A stretch of DNA of 64,000 bases, taken from Jidongwangia harbinensis. GTDB lineage: Bacteria > Actinomycetota > Actinomycetes > Mycobacteriales > Micromonosporaceae. The stretch spans positions 62,001 to 126,000 of the forward strand of contig NZ_JAIWNC010000024.1 in the NCBI RefSeq assembly GCF_020216025.1, written 5' to 3'. This document shows positions 1 to 8,627 of this stretch, piece after piece. Position numbers and translations under genes: made by a program. Below the pieces are notes generated by a model, which worked only from the letters and a program-made list of their open reading frames with translations, did not search any database and was not told where the DNA came from. How positions within the stretch are numbered: position 1 is the first letter of the stretch; each line of letters starts with the position of its first letter.

Positions 1-1197
1 GGTGACCCGGGGGTCCTGGCGCATCTTGAAGAGCACCGCGCCGAACTCGTTCCGCTCGCCCAGCTTCTGCAGCCGCTGCTCGGCGTCCACGTGCATGGTG
101 CGGAACTTGTACATCCGGAACATCTCGCCACCGCGCCCGACCCGGACCTGCCGGAAGAACACCGGCCCGCCGGTGTCCGCCCGGATCACCAGCGCGATGG
201 CCAGGAACACCGGCGCCAGCAGGACCAGCAGCAGCGCGGCCAGCGACGCGTCGAACATCGCCTTGATCAGGCGGCGTCCGCCGGCCAGCCGGGGGTGTTC
301 GATGTGCATCATCGGCAGGCCGTCCACCGGACGCACCGTGATGCGGTCCCCGGCCGTGTCGACCAGGGCCGACGAGACGATCAGGTCGATGTCGTCGCGC
401 TCCAGCTCCCAGGCCAGCCGGCGCAGCATCGGGCCGTCCAGCTCCGGGCAGGAGAGCACCATCACCGTGTCCGCGCCCGCCGCGGCGGCCGAGTTGGCCG
501 CGGCGCCCAGCGCGCCGAAGACCGGCACGTCCACCACGCCGGCCGCGTCGGCCAGCTGGTCCGCGGGCAGGCAGGCGCCGATCACCTGCAGACCGTGGTG
601 GTACTTGCGGTGCAGCTGCTCGGTGGTCCGGGCAACCGCCTGCGCGTGCCCGAGCACCAGCACCCGGTGCATGCAGTGACCCCGGCGGCGGACCTTGTGC
701 AACCGCTTGCGCAGCAGGAACCGCCCGAGCAGGGAGAGCGCGGTGGTCAGCACCAGCACGATCAGCAGGTAGCCGCGGGCGATCTCCGCGTTGAACACGT
801 ACGACGCCAGGGCCATGCCCACGGTGAGCCGCACCCCGGCCCGCACCACCCGCTGGTACTCGTCGGGTCCGACGAACAGCAGCCGCCGCTCGTAGGCGTG
901 CGTCATGGCCAGCACGCCGAGCCAGATCACCGGAATCAGCGCGGAAAGCAGCAGATACCACCGTGCGTAGGGCGCACCCTGGAAACGCAGCACGAAAGCT
1001 GCCAATGTCGCGATCAAGGTGGCGCCGAAGTCGACCACCAAGAGCCGTTTGACGTAGCCGGCCTCCCACACCCAGCGGTCAGCGAGCCCGTGCTCCGGAA
1101 GGTCACCGAGATCCCCTTCGGCGACTCCGGAATACGATGCCGTTGTCGGTATCGAACCTGTGTCGGCGTCATCCGCCGTCGTTCCCGTCGTTGTCAC
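1..1197 (-). CDS. Exopolysaccharide polyprenyl glycosylphosphotransferase (3' end outside window)
   Basis: Undecaprenyl-phosphate sugar-1-phosphate transferase that would prime exopolysaccharide synthesis at the inner face of the membrane. The 399 visible residues show several N-terminal membrane segments (from about residue 40 to 170), then a Rossmann-like middle part. From about residue 305 the bacterial sugar-transferase domain begins (KAMFDAS, a hydrophobic helix, then VGRGGEMFRMYKFRTM). The family is normally about 460-510 residues, so roughly 80-100 residues including the rest of the catalytic domain lie beyond the window. The GTG start is chosen because GGAGG lies 10 bases upstream and the hydrophilic leader typical of the family follows. 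No upstream partner gene is visible. Family assignment is firm; the sugar is unknown. Confidence 0.9.
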   Translation of the reverse strand, partial: MTTTGTTADDADTGSIPTTASYSGVAEGDLGDLPEHGLADRWVWEAGYVKRLLVVDFGATLIATLAAFVLRFQGAPYARWYLLLSALIPVIWLGVLAMTHAYERRLLFVGPDEYQRVVRAGVRLTVGMALASYVFNAEIARGYLLIVLVLTTALSLLGRFLLRKRLHKVRRRGHCMHRVLVLGHAQAVARTTEQLHRKYHHGLQVIGACLPADQLADAAGVVDVPVFGALGAAANSAAAAGADTVMVLSCPELDGPMLRRLAWELERDDIDLIVSSALVDTAGDRITVRPVDGLPMMHIEHPRLAGGRRLIKAMFDASLAALLLVLLAPVFLAIALVIRADTGGPVFFRQVRVGRGGEMFRMYKFRTMHVDAEQRLQKLGERNEFGAVLFKMRQDPRVT

Positions 1198-1332
1198 GAC
1201 GCCCCTGCCTCCAGTGAGTCCCCACGCCCACCGGGCACCAACCCGCAAAGCAATGCCACGCCCCCAAAACCCTTGGCCCGCAATAAGAAGCGCTTGGACG
1301 CCCAGGCGGTGAACGCTAGACGAGGTTCAGGA

Positions 1333-1357
1333 GATTACCGACCCGTGGGTCGTAATC
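1333..1357. promoter_or_regulatory. Imperfect palindrome upstream of the glycosyltransferase gene
   Basis: GATTACCGACCC, two bases, then GGGTCGTAATC. The arms match apart from one extra C in the left arm. It lies about 135 bp before the GTG start of the exopolysaccharide gene and could be a regulator site or an RNA hairpin. No regulator is identified. Confidence 0.35.
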
Positions 1358-1802
1358 CTTACTGACGCTCCGAACAATTTCCGGATGCCGGTTCGGATGG
1401 CATCCTCGTGCATTGCAGGTGAACTCAGGTCTACATCGGACAAAATAGCAGTCGTACCGAGGGCCACGGAACCCACAATCGCCGACAATTCCCATGTCCG
1501 ATTCGTCACATAGGCGGCCGTGATTTGTCCGTTACGGGCGAGTGGGGGCGCCAAACCGTAACACAACCGACGCCGAAGGGCGCCGTCGTGCTCGTCAAGG
1601 TCGATGAACCCGCGCCACGGCCGGCGTCGCGGCATTCACGGCCCTGGCCCGAACGGCCCACTTGACAATAGATAAGTGGCCGAGTCTGATCGAAACGGAT
1701 CACTACGATTGAGGTGATTACGTCGCTGCGATCCTTGTCAATGACCCCGGCCCGATCCCGCGCAGGCTTCGCCCTGACTGTTTCAGATCAGTCATGCCCA
1801 AT

Positions 1803-1822
1803 CCGTGGGAGCGATCCCACGG
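1803..1822. other. Perfect 8-bp stem with GCGA tetraloop
   Basis: CCGTGGGA, GCGA, TCCCACGG. Read as RNA on the plus strand this is an 8-bp stem closed by a GNRA tetraloop, which is unusually stable. It lies between the exopolysaccharide gene and the ABC exporter, and no T-run follows. Role unknown. Confidence 0.4.
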
Positions 1823-2126
1823 GCCGCTCCGGATCGTCCAATTCGGCCCCCGGCGACGGTCCGAACCCGATCTCCCGCCGCCGGATCGCCCGCTGCGGCG
1901 CGCCCGCCCGCTTCCCCTCAGGCCGGCCGGTGGGGGTCCTGACCGCACGGTCGTCACGTCCTCGCGGGGTATACCCGTCCCGCTCCATCTCATTCCTCCG
2001 CCGCCGGCCGGCTCCGGCAGACCCCACACCGCGGGCTCCGGCCGGGTCGGATCTCCGGGGAGTGGGTGCCCGGCTCCGGGAGCTGACGTGACCGCGGCTA
2101 CCCGGGCCGGACGACGGGCGCCGTCC

Positions 2127-2885
2127 TCACTCCCAGCGGAATCCGCGCGCCGCCGCCGTCAGCGATCCCGCCGCCCACAGCCCCAGGCCGGCCCAGACCC
2201 CGCCCGGCACCGCCGTCCCCGCCGTCAACGTGTTCCGCAGCGCCTCCGCGTGCGCGGCCAGGGGCAGCAGGAAATGCCCCGCCGCGCCGAGGTCCGGCGC
2301 CGCGAACATGATCCCGCCGGCGGCCAGCATCAGGACGTAGATCAGGGTCGCCGCCGCGGTCACCGTCTCCGGGCGCAGCAGGCTGGCGATCCACAGGGCC
2401 AGACCGGAGTACGCCGCCGTGGCCAGCACGGTCACGCCCAGCGCCGGGAGCACCTGGCCGAACTCTGGCCGCCAGCCCACCGCGACGCCCACCGCCGCGA
2501 GCACCAGCAACTGCAGCGCGACCAGGCACAGGATGGCGGCGGTCTTGGCGAACAGCAGCCCGGGGCGGGTCAGCGGGGAGGCGCCGAGTCGTTTCAGGAC
2601 GCCGTAGCTGCGTTCGTACCCGGTGGTGATCGCCTGTCCGGTGAACGCCGTGGACATCACGGTCAGGGCGAGCACGCCGGGCACCACGTACCCCAGGCGG
2701 TTCCCGGTGGGCAGGTTGGTCGCGCGGGTGAGGCCCGCGCCGAGCAGGACCAGCAGGGGTACGCCCATCGCCAGCACCACCGCCTCGCCGCGGCGCGCGG
2801 TGAGCAGCAGTTCCATCCGGATCTGCCGGCCCACGACGGTACGCGTGGCGGCCCGCCCGGGTGCGGGGGTGAACGTTCCGGTCAT
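2127..2885 (-). CDS. ABC-2 type transporter permease
   Basis: 252-residue membrane subunit of an ABC exporter, with about six hydrophobic segments spread over the whole length and a short polar N-terminus. The stretch YGVLKRLGASPL between the second and third segments is typical of ABC-2 drug or antibiotic efflux permeases. The ATG lies inside the stop codon of the upstream ATPase gene (ATGA overlap), so the two are translationally coupled and form one transporter. The substrate is not indicated. Family-level confidence is high. Confidence 0.9.
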   Translation of the reverse strand: MTGTFTPAPGRAATRTVVGRQIRMELLLTARRGEAVVLAMGVPLLVLLGAGLTRATNLPTGNRLGYVVPGVLALTVMSTAFTGQAITTGYERSYGVLKRLGASPLTRPGLLFAKTAAILCLVALQLLVLAAVGVAVGWRPEFGQVLPALGVTVLATAAYSGLALWIASLLRPETVTAAATLIYVLMLAAGGIMFAAPDLGAAGHFLLPLAAHAEALRNTLTAGTAVPGGVWAGLGLWAAGSLTAAARGFRWE

Positions 2886-3826
2886 CGCAGCACCTTCGCG
2901 GTCAGTGCCAGGTAGACGTCCTCGAGGGTGCGCCTGCGGGTGTTCACGGCGGTGACCTGCGCACCCGTGTCGGCGAACCAGGTCAGCACCGCGGCGATCC
3001 CGGCGCTGTCCAGCGTGCCGGAGATCGTGTACTCGCCGGAGGCGTCCTCGGTCGCCGTGAGGCCGGGGCGGCCGGTCGCCAGCGTGGCGATCGGGAGGCC
3101 GGCGTCGGCGTGCACCTCCAGCAGGTCGATTCCGGCGACCGCGGTCAGCTCGGCCGGTGTGCCGGTCGCGGCGACCACCCCGGAGCGCATGATGACGACG
3201 TGGTCGGCGAGGCGTTCGGCCTCGTCGAGCAGGTGCGTGGTGAGCAGGACGGACACGCCGTCGGCGCGGAGTTCCTCGATGAGCTGCCAGGTGGTGTGCC
3301 GGGCCTCGGTGTCCATGCCGGCGGTCGGTTCGTCCAGGAAGACCAACTCGGGGCGGCCCACCAGGGCGACGGCGAGGGCGAGGCGCTGTTGTTCGCCGCC
3401 GGACAGCCGGCGCCAGCGGGTCTTCTCCACGGTACGCAGGCCGAGCCGGTCGAGCAGCATGCCGGTGTCCAGCGGGTGGGCGGCGAACGACGCGAACAGC
3501 CGCAGGATCTCGCCCACCGTGGCCCACGGGTAGACGCCGCCGGACTGCAGCATGATGCCGATCCGGGGCATCAGCGCGTCGTGGTCGGCCACCGGATCGA
3601 GGCCGAGCACCCGGGCCGCGCCGCCGTCCGGGCGGCGGAAGCCCTCGCACACCTGCAGCAGGCTGGTCTTCCCGGCGCCGTTGTTGCCCAGCAGGGCGAG
3701 GACCCGCCCGCGCGGCACGGTCAGCGACACCCCGTAGACGGCGGTCGTGCCGCCGTAGCGCACCACCACTTCTCGCGCCTCGACGGCGTCTGCCTGTTCC
3801 ATCCCAGCCCATCGGTCAGCGGACAT
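2882..3826 (-). CDS. ABC transporter ATP-binding protein (drug-efflux type)
   Basis: 314-residue nucleotide-binding subunit paired with the overlapping permease. Walker A is GNNGAGKTS (residues 47-55); the signature LSGGEQQR, Walker B FLDEP and the following TAGMD are all intact. A C-terminal extension of about 80 residues follows, as in DrrA-like exporter ATPases. Two starts are possible: ATG at 3826, about 10 bases after a TATCGT -10-like hexamer (3838-3843, minus strand), or ATG at 3802, which begins nearer the first beta strand but has no Shine-Dalgarno. The first is used here because of the promoter. The gene is divergent from rnhA. Confidence 0.88.
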   Translation of the reverse strand: MSADRWAGMEQADAVEAREVVVRYGGTTAVYGVSLTVPRGRVLALLGNNGAGKTSLLQVCEGFRRPDGGAARVLGLDPVADHDALMPRIGIMLQSGGVYPWATVGEILRLFASFAAHPLDTGMLLDRLGLRTVEKTRWRRLSGGEQQRLALAVALVGRPELVFLDEPTAGMDTEARHTTWQLIEELRADGVSVLLTTHLLDEAERLADHVVIMRSGVVAATGTPAELTAVAGIDLLEVHADAGLPIATLATGRPGLTATEDASGEYTISGTLDSAGIAAVLTWFADTGAQVTAVNTRRRTLEDVYLALTAKVLR

Positions 3827-3898
3827 CGCTCCGGCCACGATACGTGGGCCCGACCGGACGCCTGCCGCGTGGCTCGGGCCGGACCGGGACCCGGTCGG

Positions 3899-3904
3899 TA
3901 AGGT
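3899..3904 (+). promoter_or_regulatory. -10 hexamer TAAGGT of rnhA (leaderless)
   Basis: TAAGGT ends 7 bases before the ATG at 3912. It selects that ATG over the GTG at 3903, which lies inside the hexamer. Confidence 0.55.
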
Positions 3905-3911
3905 GCCCGGC

Positions 3912-4421
3912 ATGACGGACCGGACCGCCGCAGTGGAGATCTACACCGACGGGGCCTGCGTGCCCAACCCCGGACCCGGCGGCTGGGGCGCCGTCCTCCG
4001 CTACGGCGCGTCGGAACGTGATCTCTGCGGCGGCGAGGCGGGCGCCACCACGAACAACCGGATGGAGCTGATGGCGCCGATCCGCGCGCTGGAGACGCTC
4101 ACCCGGGCGCCGCTGACGGTGCGGGTCTACACCGACAGCATCTACGTCCGCGACGGCATCACGAAGTGGCTGACGCGGTGGAAGGCGAACGGCTGGCAGA
4201 CCTCGGCCCGGCAGCCGGTCAAGAACGTCGACCTGTGGCAGCGGCTGGACGCGGCGGTGAGCCGCCACGACGTGCAGTGGCACTGGGTGAAGGGGCATGC
4301 CGGCCACCCGGAGAACGAACGCGCCGACCGGCTCGCCGCCCGCGGGCTCCAGGAGGCCCTGACCGGGGCGGAGCCGCCCGCACCGCGGACCGCGCCGGCC
4401 CCGGACACCGCGCTGTTCTGA
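3912..4421 (+). CDS. rnhA: Ribonuclease HI
   Basis: 169-residue RNase H that cleaves the RNA strand of RNA-DNA hybrids, in replication primer removal and R-loop clearance. The four catalytic carboxylates are visible: Asp13 (YTDGA), Glu52 (NRMEL), Asp75 (VYTDS) and Asp139 (ERADR), with the active-site His129 in VKGHAG. A short Pro/Ala-rich tail follows the domain. The ATG at 3912 fits both the family start and the leaderless promoter. The epoxide hydrolase gene follows after 26 bp and may share the transcript, though there is no functional link. Confidence 0.95.
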   Translation: MTDRTAAVEIYTDGACVPNPGPGGWGAVLRYGASERDLCGGEAGATTNNRMELMAPIRALETLTRAPLTVRVYTDSIYVRDGITKWLTRWKANGWQTSARQPVKNVDLWQRLDAAVSRHDVQWHWVKGHAGHPENERADRLAARGLQEALTGAEPPAPRTAPAPDTALF

Positions 4422-4447
4422 CCGGACCTGGACGACGAGGACGTGGC

Positions 4448-5761
4448 ATGACCGCCGCCGAGGTCCACCCGTTCCGCATCCGGATCGGCGACGACGCCCT
4501 GGCCGACCTGCGCGACCGCCTGCACCGCACCCGCTGGCCGGAGCCGGCGACCGCGCCGGGCTGGGCGCAGGGCCCGCCGGTCGACGAGATCCGCGCGCTG
4601 TGCCGGTACTGGGCCGACGACTACGACTGGCGCGCCACCGAGGAGCGGCTGAACCGCCACCCGCAGTTCCGCACCCGGATCGACGGCCTGCGCATCCACT
4701 TCCTGCACCTGCGCTCGCCGCACCCGGAGGCCACGCCGCTGGTGCTGACGCACGGCTGGCCGGGCTCGTTCGCCGAGTTCGAGAAGGTGCTGGCCCCGCT
4801 GACCGACCCCACCGCGCACGGCGGCACGGCGGCCGACGCGTTCCACGTCGTCTGCCCGTCCCTGCCCGGGTACGCGTTCAGCGACCGGCCGGCCGCCGCC
4901 GGCTGGACCGTCCAGCGGATCGCCGACGCCTGGTCGGAGCTGATGGGCCGGCTGGGCTACCCGCGGTTCGGCGCCCAGGGACACGACTGGGGCACCAGCG
5001 TCAGCACCGAGATCGGCAAGCGGCATCCGGACCGGGTGATCGGCCTGCACCTGGTGCCGCCGCTGGCCGCTCCCGACCCGGCGACGTTCGACGACCTCAC
5101 CGACGCGGAACGGGCGGCCATCGACGATCTCGAGCGGGCCGCCGACGCCGGCGACGGCTACTCGCTGCTGCAGGCGACCCGGCCCCAGACCATCGGGTAC
5201 GCCCTGCTCGACTCCCCCGCCGCCCTGTGCGCCTGGATCGTCGAGAAGTTCCACGCCTGGACGGACTGCGACGGCGACCTGTCCACCGTCCTCACCCGCG
5301 ACGAGCTGCTGGACAACCTGATGCTCTACTGGCTGCCCGGCACCGGCGCCTCGTCCGCCCGGCTCTACCAGGAGAGCTTCGCCGAGGTGCGGGCGCTGTT
5401 CCGGACCGGCGGCACCGACACGGTCGACGTGCCGACCGGCTGCTCCATCTTTCCGAAGGAGAACCCGCGACCGTCGCGGCGCTGGGCGGCGAAACGCTTC
5501 ACCGACATCCGGTACTGGAACGAGCCACCCCGGGGCGGCCATTTCGCCGCGTTCGAGCAGCCCGGCCTGTTCGCCGACGAGGTACGTGCCTGCTTCCGCG
5601 CCTTCCGCGGGCCCGGTGCGCCGGACGCCGGCTCGCGGCCGAACGCCGACTCGGGGCCGGACGCCGACTCGCGGCCGAACGCGGGCTCGGGATCGGATGC
5701 CGGCTCGCGGCCGAACGCGGGCTCGGGATCGGATGCCGGCTCGGGGCCGCCGCCGCGGTGA
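4448..5761 (+). CDS. Epoxide hydrolase family protein (EHN type)
   Basis: 437-residue alpha/beta hydrolase with the N-terminal epoxide-hydrolase lid segment (PFRIRIGDDALADL), oxyanion motif HGWPGS (residues 102-107), nucleophile Asp180 in GHDWG and the late histidine in RGGHFAAFE. It should open epoxides through an ester intermediate; the physiological substrate is unknown. After the folded domain, which ends near residue 390, there is a tail of about 46 residues built from imperfect 12-residue repeats rich in Asp, Ser, Gly, Pro and Asn. This tail is not part of the family. The gene ends 13 bp before the convergent MmcQ-like gene. Confidence 0.88.
   Translation: MTAAEVHPFRIRIGDDALADLRDRLHRTRWPEPATAPGWAQGPPVDEIRALCRYWADDYDWRATEERLNRHPQFRTRIDGLRIHFLHLRSPHPEATPLVLTHGWPGSFAEFEKVLAPLTDPTAHGGTAADAFHVVCPSLPGYAFSDRPAAAGWTVQRIADAWSELMGRLGYPRFGAQGHDWGTSVSTEIGKRHPDRVIGLHLVPPLAAPDPATFDDLTDAERAAIDDLERAADAGDGYSLLQATRPQTIGYALLDSPAALCAWIVEKFHAWTDCDGDLSTVLTRDELLDNLMLYWLPGTGASSARLYQESFAEVRALFRTGGTDTVDVPTGCSIFPKENPRPSRRWAAKRFTDIRYWNEPPRGGHFAAFEQPGLFADEVRACFRAFRGPGAPDAGSRPNADSGPDADSRPNAGSGSDAGSRPNAGSGSDAGSGPPPR
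5625..5755 (+). repeat. In-frame 36-bp repeats in the hydrolase tail
   Basis: A 36-bp unit containing GGCTCGCGGCCGAACGCGGG occurs twice back to back with one mismatch, preceded by shorter related pieces. The length is a multiple of three, so the repeats extend the protein without shifting its frame. Confidence 0.7.
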
Positions 5762-5774
5762 GGGCGCCGCTGGG

Positions 5775-6128
5775 TCAGGCGTCGGGCAGACCGGCCGCAT
5801 ACGCCGCCGCGACCTTCTTCGGCACCACCATGCGCCAGGCGTCGAGCACCAGTTCGGCCGCCTGCCGCTCGTCCAGCTCGGACATCCACGCCTGCACCCA
5901 GTGGAACCGCAGGTCGGACGCGCCCGGCAGGTGGAAGGTGGCCGGGTCGGAGGCCACGAGCGCGGCCCGTTCCTCCTTGGGGAAGGCGAAACCCAGCACG
6001 GTCTCGTCACGCGAGAACGCCAGGTAGACGATCTGGCCGACGCGGAACTTCACCCGGTCGTGGATCACGTGCTCGGTGCTGCGTGGAAGCGGCCCCGCGA
6101 TGCGCCGCACGTCGTCGACGGTAACCAT
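5775..6128 (-). CDS. MmcQ/YjbR family DNA-binding-like protein
   Basis: 117 residues, the usual size of the CyaY-like MmcQ/YjbR family. The typical elements are present: an N-terminal helix (VDDVRRIAGPLPRS), a central VGQIVYLAFSRDETVLGFAFPKEE beta region broken by short turns, and a C-terminal helix ending AWRMVVPKK. The molecular function of the family is not established. The start is fixed by TAGCGT 6 bases upstream. The gene is convergent with the epoxide hydrolase. Confidence 0.85.
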   Translation of the reverse strand: MVTVDDVRRIAGPLPRSTEHVIHDRVKFRVGQIVYLAFSRDETVLGFAFPKEERAALVASDPATFHLPGASDLRFHWVQAWMSELDERQAAELVLDAWRMVVPKKVAAAYAAGLPDA

Positions 6129-6134
6129 GGTGGG

Positions 6135-6140
6135 ACGCTA
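6135..6140 (-). promoter_or_regulatory. -10 hexamer TAGCGT of the MmcQ-like gene (leaderless)
   Basis: TAGCGT on the minus strand is separated by 6 bases from the ATG at 6128. No Shine-Dalgarno is present. Confidence 0.55.
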
Positions 6141-6287
6141 CCGCCGGCGTACGACAAGACCGGCGTCGTTCCACACCCGGCGCGGCACCCGGACGCCCGC
6201 CGGGTCACCCGGGCCCGCACCGGGTCGCGCCGGCCCGCGCCGGGCGGCGCGGGGTCCCCGTCGGTGCCGCCGAATCCACGCCAAGTG

Positions 6288-6333
6288 CCGCCGGGTCCCG
6301 CCGGGTCCCGCCGGGTCCGCGCGCCGCCGGGTC
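6288..6333. repeat. Short tandem repeat of CCGCCGGGTC
   Basis: Three contiguous 10-bp copies (6288-6317) and a fourth at 6324-6333, in the 219-bp gap between the MmcQ-like gene and the low-complexity membrane protein gene. The rest of the gap is GC-rich without visible structure. Confidence 0.6.
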
Positions 6334-6347
6334 AGGATGCTGCCGGA

Positions 6348-7340
6348 TCAGGACGATCGGGGCTTGGGGACGGCCGGCCGTGCGGTCGGTTCGGCGGTGC
6401 CGGAGTCGTCGGCCGGGTCGCCCGGCGCCTCCTCGGTGCCGGGCGGCGGCAGCGCGCCCGGGACCTTCGCGCGGGCCACCCGGTCCGGGTTGAGCCGGTA
6501 GGTGACCGCCCGCACGAGTTCCTGCGGCACCAGGTGCCGGCCGCGGCGCGGGAGCCGGCCCGTGGACCGGCCGGACTTCGACCGCGTACCGGGGGGTGCC
6601 GGATCTCCGGACGACCCGGCACCCCCGGCGGGCTGACCGCCGTCCGCGGCTCCGGAAGCACCCGCGTGCCCGCCCGGCAGCGCAGACCCGTGAACCGACC
6701 CACCCGGCGCGCCCGACACCTGGCCGTTCGCCGGCCCACCGGCCGGCACCGAACCGCTCCCCGGCCGACCGGCCGACACCGAACCGCTCCCCGGCCGACC
6801 GGCCGACACCGAACCGCTCCCCGGCCCACCGGCCGGCCCGGAGCCGTTGACCGACCCTCCGGCCGGCCCCGGGCCGCCTCCGGGTGGCCCGCTGACCGGC
6901 GGGAAGGCGGCCGGCCTCGGCGCCGGGAACGGCGTCGCAGCGAACGCGGCCGCGGCCCGGGCCGACGAACTGCCGGACCCCGACGGACCACCGGAGGACC
7001 CCGACCGACTGCCGGCAGACCCCGACCGACCGGCACCCGCCGGGGACGGCGGCGGCAACATCGGGGGCACGTCGGCCGCCGCCGGAAACCCCGGCGGAAC
7101 GGCGCCCGGCGGAACGGCGCCCGGCGGAACGCTTCCCGGCGCCCCGGCCTTGTCCCCGCGCGGCCCGACCATCCGCGCCGCCATGGTGAACGTGCTGCGG
7201 GCCGCGTCGTCGTAGCCCTCCCGGTACGCCTCCTCCCGGTCGGCGTCCATGCGGTACCACTGGTGCAGGCGTCCGACGGCGTAGCCGGTGCACACGGCGA
7301 GCAGGGCCAGGAGCGCATAGACAAGTGAGGGGGCGGTCAT
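6348..7340 (-). CDS. Membrane-anchored low-complexity protein, function unknown
   Basis: 330 residues: one N-terminal membrane segment (residues 4-21), a short charged part (residues 29-50), then a long Gly/Pro/Ser/Ala-rich region with repeated PGSGSVSAGR decapeptides, and a conserved-looking basic C-terminal part (HLVPQELVRAVTYRLNPDRV). Of three overlapping minus-strand frames this one alone starts with a membrane segment. A GAGAAT hexamer 6 bases before the ATG suggests a leaderless start. The middle is probably disordered and extended by DNA repeats. Not recognised as a named family. Confidence 0.65.
   Translation of the reverse strand: MTAPSLVYALLALLAVCTGYAVGRLHQWYRMDADREEAYREGYDDAARSTFTMAARMVGPRGDKAGAPGSVPPGAVPPGAVPPGFPAAADVPPMLPPPSPAGAGRSGSAGSRSGSSGGPSGSGSSSARAAAAFAATPFPAPRPAAFPPVSGPPGGGPGPAGGSVNGSGPAGGPGSGSVSAGRPGSGSVSAGRPGSGSVPAGGPANGQVSGAPGGSVHGSALPGGHAGASGAADGGQPAGGAGSSGDPAPPGTRSKSGRSTGRLPRRGRHLVPQELVRAVTYRLNPDRVARAKVPGALPPPGTEEAPGDPADDSGTAEPTARPAVPKPRSS
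6738..6840. repeat. 30-bp coding tandem repeat
   Basis: A 30-bp unit beginning ACCGGCCGACACCGAACCGC recurs with GAACCGCTCC at 6751, 6781 and 6811. It encodes the ten-residue PGSGSVSAGR repeats of the minus-strand gene. Confidence 0.75.
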
Positions 7341-7514
7341 GCTGTGATTCTCGCGGCGTGAATAGACGGAGAGCTATGGCCCGTTCGACGTACCCCGATC
7401 GAATTAACTCGAAGGCTCACCGGCTGACCGTTAACTCTTCGTGGTCCCGAAGGGGTGCCGCGGGGGCCATCGATGCCATACTTGCGCTTCCTCCCCAGCA
7501 CAGTTCGGAGCACC

Positions 7515-8543
7515 ATGTCCGCACCCGGGTCCACCCACGGGGCGGCCGTCCGCCGGCCGACGTTGACGCAGGTGGCGGCGCTCGCCGGCGTCAGTCTCAA
7601 GACGGCGTCGCGGGCGCTGAACCGCGAGCCGAACGTCGCGCCGGACACCGGCCGCCGGGTCCGGGACGCCGCCGACCTGCTCGGATACCGCCTGAACGGG
7701 ATCGCCCGGGAGTTGCGCCGCGGCGCCACGTCGACCCTGGTCGGGCTGATCAGCGGGGACCTGGCGAACCCGTTCTACTCGGCGGTGGCCAGCGGCATCG
7801 AGCGGGAGCTGCGCCAGCACGGCCTGCAACTCGTCACCGCGAACAACGACGAGGACAGCGGGCTGGAACGTCACCTGGTGGAGGCGTTCCTGGAACGCCG
7901 GGTGCGGGCGCTGCTGGTGGTGCCCAGTGCGGACCGGCATGACTATCTGGCGGTGGAGGGCAACCGGGGGGTGCCGTTCGTGTTCGTGGACCGGCCGCCG
8001 AACGGGGTGGCGGCCGACGCGGTGCTGATCGACAACTCGGGCGGCGCCCGGTCCGCGGCGGACCATCTGCTCGGCGGCGGGCACCGTCGCATCGCGCTGG
8101 TCGCGGACCTGGCCCGGAAGGCGCCGCAGCGGGAGCGGATCGACGGGTTCATGGCGTCGATGCGGGCGGCCGGCAACACCGAGTGGGAGCCGTACCTGCG
8201 GACCGACGTGCACGACGCCCGCCGGGCGGAGGCGACCGTACGGGATCTGCTCGCCCTTCCGGACCCGCCGACCGCGATCTTCACCGCCAACAACCGCCTG
8301 ACCACCGGGGCGCTGCGCGCGTTGCGGGACCGGCCGGAGCCGCCCGCCCTGGTCGGCTTCGACGACTTCGACCTGGCCGACGTGCTGGGCACCTCGGTGG
8401 TGGCGCACGACGCCACGGCGATGGGCCGGGAGGCGGCGCGGCTGGCGTACGAGCGGATCAGCGGGCACACCGGGCCGGCCCGGACCGTCGTCATCTCGAC
8501 GTCCGTCATCGCCCGTGGTTCCGGGGAGCGGCCCGTCCGGTAA
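7515..8543 (+). CDS. LacI family transcriptional regulator
   Basis: 342-residue repressor. The N-terminal helix-turn-helix reads TLTQVAALAGVSLKTASRALN (residues about 14-34), followed by the hinge and a periplasmic-binding-protein-like sugar domain (GLISGDLANPFYSAV through VGFDDFDLAD). The start is the ATG with GGAG 4 bases upstream, which places the HTH at the usual distance. Longer in-frame starts add residues unlike the family. It is followed after 84 bp by a second, different LacI regulator and then the agl importer, so it may sense a sugar of the same pathway. Ligand unknown. Confidence 0.9.
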   Translation: MSAPGSTHGAAVRRPTLTQVAALAGVSLKTASRALNREPNVAPDTGRRVRDAADLLGYRLNGIARELRRGATSTLVGLISGDLANPFYSAVASGIERELRQHGLQLVTANNDEDSGLERHLVEAFLERRVRALLVVPSADRHDYLAVEGNRGVPFVFVDRPPNGVAADAVLIDNSGGARSAADHLLGGGHRRIALVADLARKAPQRERIDGFMASMRAAGNTEWEPYLRTDVHDARRAEATVRDLLALPDPPTAIFTANNRLTTGALRALRDRPEPPALVGFDDFDLADVLGTSVVAHDATAMGREAARLAYERISGHTGPARTVVISTSVIARGSGERPVR

Positions 8544-8627
8544 CGGGTGGTATCCGGGCCGGGAGAGCGATCTCAGCGTACGAAAGAACGGGTGAAGTAC
8601 CGCAAGAGTTTGCTGGAGCCGTACTAT

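Larger units (their letters stand above)
1198..2126. other. 929-bp intergenic region, partly of lower GC
   Basis: No convincing gene. The part around 1360-1540 is clearly poorer in GC than the rest of the window and has mixed third positions. A 102-codon minus-strand frame at 1327-1635 shows no recognisable domain and no coding-like third-position bias. The region holds two inverted repeats, listed separately, and probably the promoter of the glycosyltransferase gene. It may be a decayed gene or a long regulatory leader; the sequence does not decide. Confidence 0.5.

Noticed and set aside
91..1365. 424-codon plus-strand frame opposite the exopolysaccharide gene
   Set aside because: Arg/His/Gln-rich antisense translation; the minus strand gives a clear glycosyltransferase.
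1327..1635. 102-codon minus-strand frame in the first gap
   Set aside because: No domain, mixed third positions, no Shine-Dalgarno or -10; noted only as a possible remnant.
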